DNA of 64,000 bases, from contig JADKJM010000016.1 of assembly GCA_016721005.1 (NCBI GenBank), positions 372,001-436,000 of the forward strand, in the 5' to 3' direction. Each line of letters begins with the position of its first letter. Within the stretch, counting starts at the first letter, position 1. Positions 38,077 to 46,337 of this stretch are shown piece after piece. Made by a program: the position numbers and the translations under genes. The notes below the pieces were generated by a model. That model did no database searches and was not told the origin of the DNA. It saw nothing but the letters and a program-made list of their open reading frames with translations. The stretch comes from Flavobacteriales bacterium (GTDB lineage Bacteria > Bacteroidota > Bacteroidia > Flavobacteriales_F > PHOS-HE28).

Positions 38077-38670
38077 CTATCCGCGGGCCATTCGTCCCAG
38101 GGTGCGCCCGATGATGCGCAGATCCAGCCACAAACCGCGCTGCTGGACATACGGGAGATCGAGCGCAAGCTTGGCAGGCATCACCTCTTCGATGTATGTG
38201 CGCTCCGGATCGGCGCTCCGGCCCAACACCTCGTTCTCGTTGATGTACGCGATGCTCGCCAAGCTGGTGATCCCCGGTCGCACTTGAAGTACGGCGCGTT
38301 GTTCAGCGGTGTACATCGCCACGTACTTCGGCACTTCCGGTCGCGGCCCCACGATGCTCATCTCGCCGACGAGAACATTCCACAACTGCGGAAGCTCATC
38401 CATTTTGGTCCGCCGCAGGAAGTACCCGATGCTTGTGATGCGTGGATCGCGCCCACCCACGGTTATCTGCCCTTTCGATTCGCTATCGGGTCGCATGGTG
38501 CGGAACTTCAGCAGACCGAACTCCTTCCCCGCCCGACCTACGCGTACCTGCCGGAAGAAGGCACCACCCGGCGAGGTGACCGCGACGCTGATCGCCACGA
38601 CCAGCAACACCGGTGATAGGAACACCAACGCGCTTGCAGAGGAGAGAATATCGAAAAGGCGTTTGAGCAT
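38077..38670 (-). CDS. sugar transferase (bacterial polyprenyl-phosphate glycosyl-1-phosphate transferase)
   Basis: A 197-residue monotopic membrane enzyme from MLKRLFDILSSASALVFLSP (38670), the reentrant helix typical of short PglC/WcaJ-like phosphoglycosyl transferases. KFRTM, RIT.IGYFLRRTKMDELPQLWNVL with the catalytic DE, and MSIVGPRPEVPKY are the family hallmarks. It starts a surface glycan by transferring sugar-1-phosphate from a UDP-sugar to undecaprenyl phosphate. The active-site Asp-Glu pair is intact. Other glycan genes in the window (47608, 49260) are 9 kb away, so it is not in one operon with them. Confidence 0.93.
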   Translation of the reverse strand: MLKRLFDILSSASALVFLSPVLLVVAISVAVTSPGGAFFRQVRVGRAGKEFGLLKFRTMRPDSESKGQITVGGRDPRITSIGYFLRRTKMDELPQLWNVLVGEMSIVGPRPEVPKYVAMYTAEQRAVLQVRPGITSLASIAYINENEVLGRSADPERTYIEEVMPAKLALDLPYVQQRGLWLDLRIIGRTLGRMARG

Positions 38671-38745
38671 CGTCAGCCGCAAAGGAACGGCTGGCACACA
38701 TGCGAAGCTCGATGTTCCATGCACCGCAAGAACGATCTTCGTCCC

Positions 38746-39912
38746 ATGGACAATGCAATGAAAGTGGCGGTGATCGGCGCGGGCACCATGGGCAGTGGTA
38801 TCGCTCAAGTGGCCGCACAAGCAGGTCATCCCGTGATGCTCTTTGACACCCGCAGCGGCGCGGTGGATCGAGCATTGGTCGGTTTGCGCAAGACGCTCGA
38901 TCGCTTGGTGGAGAAGGGAAAGTTCACCGAGGATCTCGCCAATGGGATCCAAGGAAGGATCACTTCCGCCAGAGAGTTGAAGGAGCTCGCCGGTTGCGGC
39001 TTGGTGATCGAAGCCATCATCGAGGACCTCGGTATCAAGAAGGAATTGTTCGCTGATCTCGAAACGTTGGTCGCGGCCGATGCGATCCTCGCTACGAATA
39101 CTTCTTCATTGTCCGTGACCGCGATCGCCGGGGCGTGCAAAGCGCCAGAGCGGGTCATCGGTCTGCATTTCTTCAACCCCGCACCGATCATGCCCTTGGT
39201 CGAAGTGGTGCCGAGTATCGCGACCACTTCCGATATCGTGAAGAACGCGATGGCGCTAATGAAAGCGTGGGGCAGATCCGCTGTGCAATGCAAGGACACG
39301 CCGGGCTTCATCGTGAACCGCGTAGCGCGTCCGTTCTATGGTGAAGCGTTACGCATCTGCGAAGAAGGCATCGCCAACATGGCCACGATCGATCATGCGA
39401 TGCGCAGCATCGGGGGCTTCAAGATGGGGCCCTTCGAACTGATGGACCTCATCGGCAACGACATCAACTTCGCAGTGACCAAGAGCGTGTTCGAGGCCTT
39501 CTTCTACGACCCACGCTACCAGCCGAGCATCACGCAACAGCGGCAGGTGGAGAGCGGTCGGCTCGGGCGCAAGACCGGTCGAGGGTATTACGATCATGCG
39601 GAGAACGCAGAACGCGTCCCACCATCAGAGGATCCACAATTGCTCACCATGATCCACGAACGCATCCTCGCGATGCTGGTCAATGAAGCGGCTGAAGCCC
39701 TTCGCTTGAACATCGCCAGCCGGGACGACCTGGACCTCGCCATGACCAAGGGTGTGAACTATCCCAAGGGCCTGCTGAGATGGGCCGATGAGATCGGTAT
39801 TTCGGAATGCCTATCCCGCTTGGAGCGCTTGCAAGCTGAGTACGGCGAGGATCGCTACCGACCTTCCCCGCTGCTTCGCCGCATGGCCAGGGAGAAGCGA
39901 ACTTTCTATTGA
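38746..39912 (+). CDS. 3-hydroxyacyl-CoA dehydrogenase (3-hydroxybutyryl-CoA / PaaH-like)
   Basis: A 388-residue NAD-dependent dehydrogenase. The Rossmann motif GAGTMGSGIA sits near the N-terminus, with NTSSLSVTAIA, HFFNPAPIMPLVEVV (catalytic His) and KDTPGFIVNR following the family order. The C-terminal helical domains (GPFELMDLIGNDINFAV, then a second copy-like segment with LTMIHERILAMLVNEAAEAL) match the 3HCDH arrangement of PaaH/PaaC-type enzymes, which are longer than plain 3-hydroxybutyryl-CoA dehydrogenase. With the paaI- and paaJ-like genes 2-4 kb downstream it may serve aromatic or fatty acyl-CoA breakdown. ATG 38746 is chosen; 38758 is possible. Confidence 0.9.
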   Translation: MDNAMKVAVIGAGTMGSGIAQVAAQAGHPVMLFDTRSGAVDRALVGLRKTLDRLVEKGKFTEDLANGIQGRITSARELKELAGCGLVIEAIIEDLGIKKELFADLETLVAADAILATNTSSLSVTAIAGACKAPERVIGLHFFNPAPIMPLVEVVPSIATTSDIVKNAMALMKAWGRSAVQCKDTPGFIVNRVARPFYGEALRICEEGIANMATIDHAMRSIGGFKMGPFELMDLIGNDINFAVTKSVFEAFFYDPRYQPSITQQRQVESGRLGRKTGRGYYDHAENAERVPPSEDPQLLTMIHERILAMLVNEAAEALRLNIASRDDLDLAMTKGVNYPKGLLRWADEIGISECLSRLERLQAEYGEDRYRPSPLLRRMAREKRTFY

Positions 39913-39973
39913 TCCTGATCCAACGCGGCAGCATCGATGCAATAGCCTATTAGTTTCCATGGAATATATCTTC

Positions 39974-39981
39974 TACATTCG
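39974..39981 (+). promoter_or_regulatory. -7 box of the yceI-like gene
   Basis: TACATTCG matches the TAnnTTYG pattern, 27 nt upstream of the ATG at 40009. The interval 39913-40008 is visibly A+T-rich compared with its surroundings. Confidence 0.45.
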
Positions 39982-40008
39982 CGGCTCAACCAAGAATCAC
40001 CTCCCCTT

Positions 40009-40668
40009 ATGAAGACCCTTGTTATTCCCTCCGTTGCCGTTGCAGTACTGATCCTTTCCTCGTGCGGACCCAGCCCTGAAGAGATGAAGGCCGCCCGCGA
40101 ACAAGCCATTTCCGACAGCCTCGCCAACGTTGCTGCGATGGAGCGTTCCGTGGTGCTCGATCCCGCCGCAAGCGTGGTGAATTGGAACGGTGTGATGCTC
40201 GGGGTGAAGGACCACAAAGGCACTTTGCGCCTGACCGAAGGCAAGATGACGATCAAAGGCACCGAAGTGTTGAACGGCTCGTTCACTGCGGACATGAGCA
40301 GCATCACTTCCAACCAGGACCAGTTCATGGCGCCCGAGGGTTCACCCCAAGGCACGCGGCAGAACCTCGATGGGCATTTGAAATCACCGGAGTTCTTCGA
40401 CGTGGGCACACATCCGAACGCCACCTTCGTGATCACCAGCGTAAGCGGGAATACCGCCAAAGGCAACTTCACCATTCGTGGTAAGACCAATGAGGAGTCC
40501 GTGACGGACATCACCGTTTCCGAAGAGAACGGCCTGATCATGGTGAGCGGCAAACTGACCTTCGACCGCCAGAAGTACGGTGTGGCCTGGAGCAGCGGTT
40601 CCAAGGACAAAGTGCTCAACGACAACATCGACCTGCAGATCGAATTGGTGGGCAAGCCCGCCATGTGA
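40009..40668 (+). CDS. YceI-family lipocalin-like lipoprotein
   Basis: A 219-residue protein with a lipobox (AVLILSSCGPS), so it is lipidated and exported. The YceI domain begins at LDPAASVVNWNGVMLGVKDHKGTLRLTEG and includes LKSPEFFDVGTHPNATF, GNFTIRGKT and the closing DNIDLQIELVG. The fold is a barrel that binds isoprenoids such as polyprenols in characterised members. An Asp/Glu/Ala-rich linker separates the anchor from the barrel. It is transcribed alone with its own promoter and terminator. Confidence 0.9.
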   Translation: MKTLVIPSVAVAVLILSSCGPSPEEMKAAREQAISDSLANVAAMERSVVLDPAASVVNWNGVMLGVKDHKGTLRLTEGKMTIKGTEVLNGSFTADMSSITSNQDQFMAPEGSPQGTRQNLDGHLKSPEFFDVGTHPNATFVITSVSGNTAKGNFTIRGKTNEESVTDITVSEENGLIMVSGKLTFDRQKYGVAWSSGSKDKVLNDNIDLQIELVGKPAM

Positions 40669-40683
40669 CCCGAACGTTCGGGT
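40668..40683. repeat. perfect 16-bp palindrome after the yceI-like stop codon
   Basis: ACCCGAACGTTCGGGT is fully self-complementary and begins on the last base of the stop codon. It precedes the terminator hairpin; a protein-binding site is possible but unproven. Confidence 0.7.
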
Positions 40684-40691
40684 GAAAGTGG

Positions 40692-40723
40692 AATGCCTGC
40701 CTCACGGCGGGCATTCTTCTTTT
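40692..40723 (+). terminator. intrinsic terminator of the yceI-like gene
   Basis: A 10-bp stem AATGCCTGCC/GGCGGGCATT (one G-T pair) with a TCAC loop, followed by CTTCTTTT. Confidence 0.85.
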
Positions 40724-41391
40724 CAGCCCTTTACGGCCTTGGCCAACCAGGCATTCAGCGGGCGCATGGCCTGCCAATGATCCATGAAGACTTCCATGAG
40801 CTTCGGATCCTCCACGAGTTTCGCGGGTAGCTCAGCACCTACGTAGAACTGCTTGTTCGCGATCAGCGGGTGCTTGACCGCTGCGGCCTTGAACTCGGCC
40901 GGGAGGATCTTGTTCGCTTCCCCTTGAATTGATCCGAACCGCGAAGTGAAGGTCTTTGCCCCAGTGATCTTGCCCAGCCCCTTTCCATCCTTCATGATCG
41001 CTTCGCGGATGCGATACAACTGGTCCTTGTCCGGCATGTAGCAACCGCCGTAGAATTTCACGCTCTCCGGGCCGAATGCGAAGTAGATCCCTGGATCACT
41101 GTGATCCTTGCGGCCTGCCGATGAGACAATGGCCGACGCTTCGAGCTTGTAAGGCGTCTTGTCCTTGCTGAAGCGGATGTCCTTGTTGATCCGGAAGATC
41201 GAATCCTTCGCTTGGATCGCAACGCGCTTATCATGCTTCGCGATCCGCGCTATCGCCTCCTCGGTGAACGCTGCGAAGGGAGCTTTCACACTCACTTCAT
41301 AGCGCTTTCGGTTCGCATCGAACCATTCCTTGTGGTTGTTCTTCGCGAGATCCTTGAAGAAGCGGTTGAAGTCGGCGGTGAACCAGGCCAT
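40723..41391 (-). CDS. DUF2461 domain-containing protein
   Basis: A 222-residue cytoplasmic protein from MAWFTADFNRFFKDLAKNNHKEWFDANRKRYE, the standard N-terminus of DUF2461 (TIGR02453). RINKDIRFSKDKTPYK and YFAFGPESVKFYGGCYMP are the conserved central motifs. The structural and enzymatic role of the family is unknown. It is divergent from ogt with only 30 nt between the two start codons, so the promoters overlap. Confidence 0.88.
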   Translation of the reverse strand: MAWFTADFNRFFKDLAKNNHKEWFDANRKRYEVSVKAPFAAFTEEAIARIAKHDKRVAIQAKDSIFRINKDIRFSKDKTPYKLEASAIVSSAGRKDHSDPGIYFAFGPESVKFYGGCYMPDKDQLYRIREAIMKDGKGLGKITGAKTFTSRFGSIQGEANKILPAEFKAAAVKHPLIANKQFYVGAELPAKLVEDPKLMEVFMDHWQAMRPLNAWLAKAVKG

Positions 41392-41421
41392 GGGTGCTAC
41401 TTTGCAGCCAAGATAGCCGCC

Positions 41422-41955
41422 ATGTCGCCGCGCCGATCCGCCCCTGTGACCACCGATGAACCCGTGCTGTTCACGCATTACCATGTGATCGCTGTGGAAT
41501 CCCCGATCGGGCGGATCCACATTGAAAGTGATGGGGAATTGATCACGCGGGTGTCGTTCGATCCGATCCGGATGCGCCGCGCGAAACCGCCCAAGATCCT
41601 GGTTGAAGCGAAGAAGCAGATGGAAGCATTCCTGAAGCGACGGCGAAAACACTTCGACCTGCCTTTGCAACGACCGGGCACCCCTTTCCAGAAGCTTGTG
41701 TGGGATCACCTCGATGAGATCCGCTTTGGCGATTCACGCACCTACCAGGAGATCGCGGACCGCATCGGCGGCAAGGCCATTGCGCGTACCGTTGGCAGTG
41801 CGTGCGCTTCGAACCCCTTGCCCATCATCGTGCCCTGTCATCGGGTGATCGGTAGCAACGGTTTGCTTACCGGGTACGTGGGCGGGATCTGGCGGAAGAA
41901 GTGGCTGCTGATCCACGAAGGCGTGTTGAGCAAGGACCTCTTCGATGAGGCCTGA
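41422..41955 (+). CDS. ogt: methylated-DNA--[protein]-cysteine S-methyltransferase
   Basis: A 177-residue suicide DNA-repair protein that removes alkyl groups from O6-alkylguanine. The active-site motif IVPCHRVIG has acceptor Cys139; YQEIADRIGG and GSACASNPLP form the DNA-binding helix-turn-helix and the Asn hinge; GGIWRKKWLLIHEG closes the domain. It has no Ada-type regulatory domain. The start at 41422 follows CTACTTTG by 17 nt. Confidence 0.95.
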   Translation: MSPRRSAPVTTDEPVLFTHYHVIAVESPIGRIHIESDGELITRVSFDPIRMRRAKPPKILVEAKKQMEAFLKRRRKHFDLPLQRPGTPFQKLVWDHLDEIRFGDSRTYQEIADRIGGKAIARTVGSACASNPLPIIVPCHRVIGSNGLLTGYVGGIWRKKWLLIHEGVLSKDLFDEA

Positions 41956-41966
41956 TCACCATCGGA

Positions 41967-41974
41967 TACCTTCG
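41967..41974 (+). promoter_or_regulatory. -7 box of the paaI-like gene
   Basis: TACCTTCG ends only 5 nt before the ATG at 41980. It matches the TAnnTTYG pattern repeated before several other genes. Confidence 0.45.
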
Positions 41975-41979
41975 CCGCC

Positions 41980-42426
41980 ATGTCCGCACAGCAATTGGCC
42001 GAGCGCGTGGTGGCCCGGATGTATGACAACGACCCGTTCAGCATTTGGCTGGGGATCGAACGCGTTCAAGTGGAGCCGGGTCGTTGCACGCTCCGTATGA
42101 CACTGCGGAACGAAATGCTGAACGGCTTCGCCATTGCGCACGGCGGCATCACCTATTCCTTGGCCGATAGCTGCTTGGCCTTCGCGTCCAACAGCCACGG
42201 GATCCAAGCGGTTTCCGTGGAGACCTCGATCAGTCACACCAAACCGGTGAAGCAGGGCGATGTGCTCACCGCACAAAGCGAAGAGATGAGTCTTTCGCGC
42301 AGCATCGGTGTCTATCACATCACCATCACCAACCAACGGGAGGAGGTTGTGGCCTTGTTCAAAGGCACCGTCTTCCGCACGGGCAAGCCCTGGTTCCCGG
42401 ACGAACAACAGCCATCTGCTTTATGA
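41980..42426 (+). CDS. paaI: PaaI-type hotdog thioesterase
   Basis: A 148-residue acyl-CoA thioesterase. NGFAIAHGGITYSLADSCLAFASNSHG holds the H-G-G and catalytic Asp of the PaaI branch, and SVETSISHTKPVKQGDVL is the second conserved segment. In phenylacetate degradation PaaI clears dead-end ring-hydroxylated CoA thioesters. The stop codon overlaps the start of the thiolase gene as ATGA, so the two are translated together, which supports a paa-type role. The ring oxygenase genes (paaABC) are not in this window. Confidence 0.87.
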   Translation: MSAQQLAERVVARMYDNDPFSIWLGIERVQVEPGRCTLRMTLRNEMLNGFAIAHGGITYSLADSCLAFASNSHGIQAVSVETSISHTKPVKQGDVLTAQSEEMSLSRSIGVYHITITNQREEVVALFKGTVFRTGKPWFPDEQQPSAL

Positions 42427-43628
42427 AGGACGCTTTCATTGTTGACGCCATACGCACGCCGATCGGCAGTTTCACGGGTATGCTCGCCCCGGTGCGCGCG
42501 GATGATCTCGCTGCGCACGTGCTGCGCGCGTTGATGCAACGTCATCCGGACCTCGATCCCGCCGCGATCGAGGACGTGATCATGGGCTGCGCGAACCAGG
42601 CTGGTGAGGACAACCGCAACATGGCGCGTATGGCGGTCCTGTTGGCGGGATTGCCTGTGACGGTCCCCGGTGAAACGGTGAATCGACTTTGCGCCAGCGG
42701 TATGAACGCGGTGGTCGGTGCTGCGCGTGCGATCGCCGCGAACAATGGCGACCTCTTCATCGCTGGGGGCATGGAACATATGACCCGTGGACCGTGGGTG
42801 ATGAGCAAGACGAGCACGCCATACGGCCGCGATGCGCAACTCTTCGACAGCAGTTTCGGATGGCGTTTCATCAACCCACTCATGAAGTCGGCCTTCGGGG
42901 TGGATGCCATGGGCGAGACCGCTGAGAACCTGCTCGATGCGAACCCGATCAGCCGCGAGGACCAGGACCGGTTCGCGCTATGGAGCCAACAAAAGGCTGC
43001 CGCAGCACAAGCGAACGGACGATTGGCGAGGGAGATCGCTCCGGTACCCATTCCGCAGCGCAAGGGCGACCCGATCCTGTTCGACCACGACGAGTTCGTC
43101 AAGCCCAAAACCACTTTGGATATCCTAGCGGGATTGCGACCCGCCTTCCGCAAGGATGGCACCGTGACCGCTGGCAACAGCAGTGGATTGAACGACGGCG
43201 CGGCTGCGGTACTCGTGGCCAGCGAAGTCGGGATGAAGACTCATGGTCTGAAGCCCTTGGCACGGATCGTCAGCAGTGCCGTGGTGGGGGTGGAACCGCG
43301 GATCATGGGCATCGGTCCGGTCACGGCCACCCAATTGGCCTTGAAAAGAGCCGGCCTGCGGCTGGACCATATAGAGATCATCGAACTGAACGAAGCTTTT
43401 GCCGCACAGGCGCTAAGCTGCATTCGGAGCTTGGGTCTTGCAGATGATGACCCCCGGATCAACCCGAACGGCGGGGCCATTGCCCTTGGACATCCATTAG
43501 GGATGAGCGGAGCACGACTCCTTCAGACCGCCGCACTGGAGCTTCAGGAGAGCGGCAAACGCCTAGCGCTCTGCACCCTGTGCATCGGAGTGGGCCAAGG
43601 CTACGCGACGATCATCGAACGTAGTTGA
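42423..43628 (+). CDS. acetyl-CoA acyltransferase (3-oxoadipyl-CoA thiolase type, PaaJ/PcaF-like)
   Basis: A 401-residue thiolase. The nucleophilic C90 lies in NRLCASGMNAV, the active-site His in GHPLGMSGAR and the second Cys in LCTLCIGVGQG; IELNEAFAAQAL is the conserved Asn-Glu segment. The N-terminus DAFIVDAIRTPIGSFTG is typical of PcaF/PaaJ enzymes that split 3-oxoadipyl-CoA into succinyl-CoA and acetyl-CoA. Without the rest of the pathway in view it could equally serve general beta-oxidation. It is coupled to paaI by an ATGA overlap. Confidence 0.88.
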   Translation: MKDAFIVDAIRTPIGSFTGMLAPVRADDLAAHVLRALMQRHPDLDPAAIEDVIMGCANQAGEDNRNMARMAVLLAGLPVTVPGETVNRLCASGMNAVVGAARAIAANNGDLFIAGGMEHMTRGPWVMSKTSTPYGRDAQLFDSSFGWRFINPLMKSAFGVDAMGETAENLLDANPISREDQDRFALWSQQKAAAAQANGRLAREIAPVPIPQRKGDPILFDHDEFVKPKTTLDILAGLRPAFRKDGTVTAGNSSGLNDGAAAVLVASEVGMKTHGLKPLARIVSSAVVGVEPRIMGIGPVTATQLALKRAGLRLDHIEIIELNEAFAAQALSCIRSLGLADDDPRINPNGGAIALGHPLGMSGARLLQTAALELQESGKRLALCTLCIGVGQGYATIIERS

Positions 43629-43694
43629 TGCTGCGTCGAACGGGGCAGATCATGGTTTCAGGTCGTTACTAGCTTTCACCCCCATTTCAATTCC

Positions 43695-44300
43695 ATGTTA
43701 CCCCAGGAACAGATCAACCTCTACATCGCGGACCAACCTGAATGGCAGCGTAAGATGCTGGTCCGGGTGCGCCAGCTGATCCACTCGGTGGATGAGACCA
43801 TCGAGGAACATTGGCGCTGGAACTCCCCGCACTTCGATCACGACGGGATCATGATCGGCTTGCACGGCTTCAAGACCTTCGTCAGTGTGTGGTTCCACAA
43901 GGGCGCCTTGTTGAAGGACACGCACAAGGTCTTCGACAAGCCGGAGAAGGACGAGGACAAGGGCATCCGCAAGATCAAGTTGGAGGAAGGGGATGCGATC
44001 AACGAGAAGGCCATTCTTGATCTGGTGAAGCAAGCCGTGAAGGTGAACCAGAGCGGTGCCAAACTCACGGACGCGAAACCGGACCGCAAGGCGCTGGTGG
44101 TCCCGGAGGAACTGGAAGCCGTGCTCAAGCACGACAAGGAGTCGTGGGAGCAGTGGGAGAAGTTCTCTTACAGCCACAAGAAGGAATACGTGGAGTGGAT
44201 CATCGACGCCAAGACGGAGGAGACCCGCAAACGCAGGATAGCCCAAGCCTTGGAGAAGATCCGCGAGGGCGTGTGCAAGGAGGACAAGCACAAGGTCTGA
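43695..44300 (+). CDS. YdeI/DUF1801-family protein
   Basis: A 201-residue cytoplasmic protein in two parts. Residues 1-110 form a DUF1801 domain (WQRKMLVRVRQLIHSVDETIEEHWRWNSPHF ... KTFVSVWFHKGALL). The C-terminal ~60 residues are the OmdA/YdeI segment (EAVLKHDKESWEQWEKFSYSHKKEYVEWI ... KTEETRKRRIAQAL). The family is stress-associated in some bacteria but has no defined activity. The gene ends at a strong terminator. Confidence 0.88.
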   Translation: MLPQEQINLYIADQPEWQRKMLVRVRQLIHSVDETIEEHWRWNSPHFDHDGIMIGLHGFKTFVSVWFHKGALLKDTHKVFDKPEKDEDKGIRKIKLEEGDAINEKAILDLVKQAVKVNQSGAKLTDAKPDRKALVVPEELEAVLKHDKESWEQWEKFSYSHKKEYVEWIIDAKTEETRKRRIAQALEKIREGVCKEDKHKV

Positions 44301-44319
44301 GCGACACCGGCCAGAATGC

Positions 44320-44349
44320 GAAAGCCCCTTGATCGCTCAAGGGGCTTTC
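44320..44349. terminator. bidirectional intrinsic terminator
   Basis: A 13-bp perfect stem GAAAGCCCCTTGA/TCAAGGGGCTTTC with a TCGC loop lies between the convergent ydeI-like and rpmE2 genes. The A/T-rich flanks serve both strands. Confidence 0.88.
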
Positions 44350-44371
44350 CGTTATCGAATGAACGAAGGGC

Positions 44372-44638
44372 CTAGCCTTCCTTCTTCGCGGTGTGCTTCG
44401 CGAAACGCTTTTTGAACTTATCCACGCGACCGGCGGTGTCCACCAACATCATCTTGCCGGTGTAGAACGGGTGCGAGGTGTGGCTGATATCCAGCTTCAC
44501 CAAAGGATATTCGTTGCCGTCCTCCCATTGGACCGTATCCTTGGTCTGGGTGCAGCTCTTGCCGACGAACATGTACTCGTTGCTCATGTCCTTGAAGACC
44601 ACCAGGCGGTAGTTCTCGGGGTGGATGCCTTTCTTCAT
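44372..44638 (-). CDS. rpmE2: 50S ribosomal protein L31, type B
   Basis: An 88-residue protein from MKKGIHPENYRLVVFKD at 44638. It has the type B signature (VQWEDGNEYPLVKLDISHTSHPFYTGKMMLVDTAGRVDKFKKRF). The zinc-binding CxxC of type A L31 is absent, as expected for the zinc-independent form. It is a component of the large ribosomal subunit. It is transcribed divergently from efp from a textbook Bacteroidota promoter. Confidence 0.97.
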   Translation of the reverse strand: MKKGIHPENYRLVVFKDMSNEYMFVGKSCTQTKDTVQWEDGNEYPLVKLDISHTSHPFYTGKMMLVDTAGRVDKFKKRFAKHTAKKEG

Positions 44639-44658
44639 TGCTAATTGCGTTGGGGGCG

Positions 44659-44689
44659 CAAATGTAGGGGCTTGGATCGAACCGGCAAA
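44659..44689 (-). promoter_or_regulatory. consensus Bacteroidota promoter of rpmE2
   Basis: On the reverse strand TTTG (44689-44686), a 19-nt spacer and TACATTTG (44666-44659) match TTTG-N19-TAnnTTTG exactly. The -7 box is 20 nt upstream of the rpmE2 ATG. Confidence 0.8.
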
Positions 44690-44707
44690 TGGTTGGACCC
44701 CGTTGGC

Positions 44708-44715
44708 TACTTTCG
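44708..44715 (+). promoter_or_regulatory. -7 box of efp
   Basis: TACTTTCG fits TAnnTTYG and lies 26 nt before the ATG at 44742. No clear -33 element is visible. Confidence 0.45.
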
Positions 44716-44741
44716 GCGCCCCAATAACGGACTCTTTCCCC

Positions 44742-45305
44742 ATGGCCTCGACCTCGGACGTGAATATCGGCTCCTACATCCGCTTCAATGGCGACATCTG
44801 CCAGATCATGGAATGGCAGCACCGCACGCCCGGCAACCTGCGCGCGTTCTTCCAAGGCAAGATGCGCAACCTGCGCAACGGCAAGCTCAACGAACACCGC
44901 TGGCGCAGCGGCGAACCCATGGAAGTGCTGCGTGTGGAAATACACGAACTGCAATACCTCTACCGCGAAGGCGAAAACCTGGTGTGCATGAACCAGGTGA
45001 CCTTCGAACAGGAGTACGTACCCGCGACGCTCTTCGGCGAGGCCATGAAGTACATGAAGGAGGAAATGGTGGTGCAGGTCGGCTTCGAGAGTGACGCCCC
45101 TCTTTTCGCCCGCCCACCCAAGACCGTTGAGCTCGTGGTGGCCGAAGCCGAACATGCCGTGAAAGGCGACACCAGCAACAAGGTGATGAAGATCGCCAAG
45201 CTGGAGAACGGCACGGAGATCATGGTGCCCCTCTTCGTGGATGCTGGCACCATGATCCGCATCGATACCGAGACCGGGGAGTACTTGGATCGCGTGAAGA
45301 AGTGA
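44742..45305 (+). CDS. efp: elongation factor P
   Basis: A 187-residue translation factor that rescues ribosomes stalled at polyproline. It has three domains, with the normal C-terminal EPG-like segment (AEHAVKGDTSNKVMK) and PLFVDAGTMIRIDTETGEYLDRV. The tip of domain I reads TPGNLRAF, where E. coli has KPGKGQAF, so the residue modified by lysylation (K34) is Asn32 here. I recall similar N-L-R loops in other Bacteroidota, so it is probably a lineage trait. ATG 44742 gives the usual MASTSDV start. It is divergent from rpmE2. Confidence 0.95.
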   Translation: MASTSDVNIGSYIRFNGDICQIMEWQHRTPGNLRAFFQGKMRNLRNGKLNEHRWRSGEPMEVLRVEIHELQYLYREGENLVCMNQVTFEQEYVPATLFGEAMKYMKEEMVVQVGFESDAPLFARPPKTVELVVAEAEHAVKGDTSNKVMKIAKLENGTEIMVPLFVDAGTMIRIDTETGEYLDRVKK

Positions 45306-45326
45306 TCCATCCTTAACGTCCGATGG

Positions 45327-45358
45327 GAAGCCCTGCCCACCAGCGGGGCTTCTTCTTT
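45327..45358 (+). terminator. intrinsic terminator of efp
   Basis: The stem GAAGCCCTGC/GCGGGGCTTC (10 bp with one T-G pair) with loop CCACCA is followed by TTCTTT. Confidence 0.8.
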
Positions 45359-45388
45359 CCGGCCGAGAGGCACATCGAATAGCGCGGC

Positions 45389-45396
45389 TACCTTTG
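45389..45396 (+). promoter_or_regulatory. -7 box of lpxD
   Basis: TACCTTTG is a perfect TAnnTTTG match, 17 nt upstream of the GTG start. Confidence 0.55.
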
Positions 45397-45413
45397 GCGC
45401 TCACCCTTCCGCC

Positions 45414-46337
45414 GTGCTCCTCGACCCACCCCAGACCGCAGCCCAGCTCGCGCAACTCATCGGGGCCGAAGCACAGGGCAATACCGAGCGACTGGTCACC
45501 GGCCTGAACGAGATCAACCGGGTGGGCGAAGGCGATCTGGTCTATGTGGACCACCCGAAGTATTACGACAAAGCCCTTAACAGCGCGGCCACGACCATCC
45601 TCATCGACAAGGCTGTTGAGCCACCTCCGGGCAAAGCGATCATCGTCAGTTCGGACCCGTGTCGTGATTACAACGCCTTGGTGAAGCGCTTCCGGCCGAG
45701 TAGCGGTTGGACCGAAGAAGGGATCACGATCGGAGAAGGAAGCCAAGTGCATCCAAGCGTAGTGATCGGCCCGCATGTGCGGATCGGTCGCGATTGCGTC
45801 ATTCACCCCGGCGTGGTGATCTACGAACGCACCACCATCGGTGATCGCGTAACGATCCATGCCAATGTGGTGCTTGGCGCCGACCCGTTCTATTTCAAGA
45901 AGCGGCCGACCGGTTACGATAAGATGATCCCCGGTGGCGAAGTGGTGATCGAGGACGACGTGGAGATCGGCGCAGCCTGCACGATCGATCGCGGAGTGAG
46001 TGCTGATACGCGTATCGGCCATGGGACCAAGTTGGACAACCACGTGCAGGTAGGACATGACACCATCATCGGTGCGGATTGCCTGATCTGTGCGCACGTG
46101 GCCATCGCCGGTGCGTGTGTTCTAGAGGATGGTGTAACGCTCTGGGGACAGGTCGGCATCCCGAGCAAGTTGCGCGTCGGCAAAGGCGCGGTGATCCTCG
46201 GCCAGAGCGGGATCATGTCCTCCGTGGAAGGCGGCAAGACCTACCTCGGATCACCCGCGCGCGAAGCCAAGCAGATGTTGCGTGAGATCGCGTTGCGCGC
46301 ACGACTTCCGGAGATCGCCAAGAAACTGGACCTCTAA
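45414..46337 (+). CDS. lpxD: UDP-3-O-acylglucosamine N-acyltransferase-like protein
   Basis: A 307-residue protein starting at GTG 45414. It has the N-terminal LpxD uridine-binding domain (QTAAQLAQLIGAEAQGN ... GDLVYVDHPKYYDKAL) followed by a left-handed beta-helix of hexapeptide repeats (VHPSVVIGPHVRIGRDCVIHPGVVIY and onward). The catalytic His is expected in LDNHVQVGHDT. The enzyme adds the N-linked 3-hydroxyacyl chain in lipid A synthesis. Bacteroidota often carry a second LpxD-like acyltransferase; with no other lpx gene beside it, I cannot say which paralogue this is. The stop codon overlaps the next start (TAATG). Confidence 0.87.
   Translation: MLLDPPQTAAQLAQLIGAEAQGNTERLVTGLNEINRVGEGDLVYVDHPKYYDKALNSAATTILIDKAVEPPPGKAIIVSSDPCRDYNALVKRFRPSSGWTEEGITIGEGSQVHPSVVIGPHVRIGRDCVIHPGVVIYERTTIGDRVTIHANVVLGADPFYFKKRPTGYDKMIPGGEVVIEDDVEIGAACTIDRGVSADTRIGHGTKLDNHVQVGHDTIIGADCLICAHVAIAGACVLEDGVTLWGQVGIPSKLRVGKGAVILGQSGIMSSVEGGKTYLGSPAREAKQMLREIALRARLPEIAKKLDL

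Noticed and set aside
44418..46097. 559-residue reverse frame across efp and lpxD
   Set aside because: It overlaps two highly conserved genes and part of rpmE2; its composition is typical of an antisense shadow.
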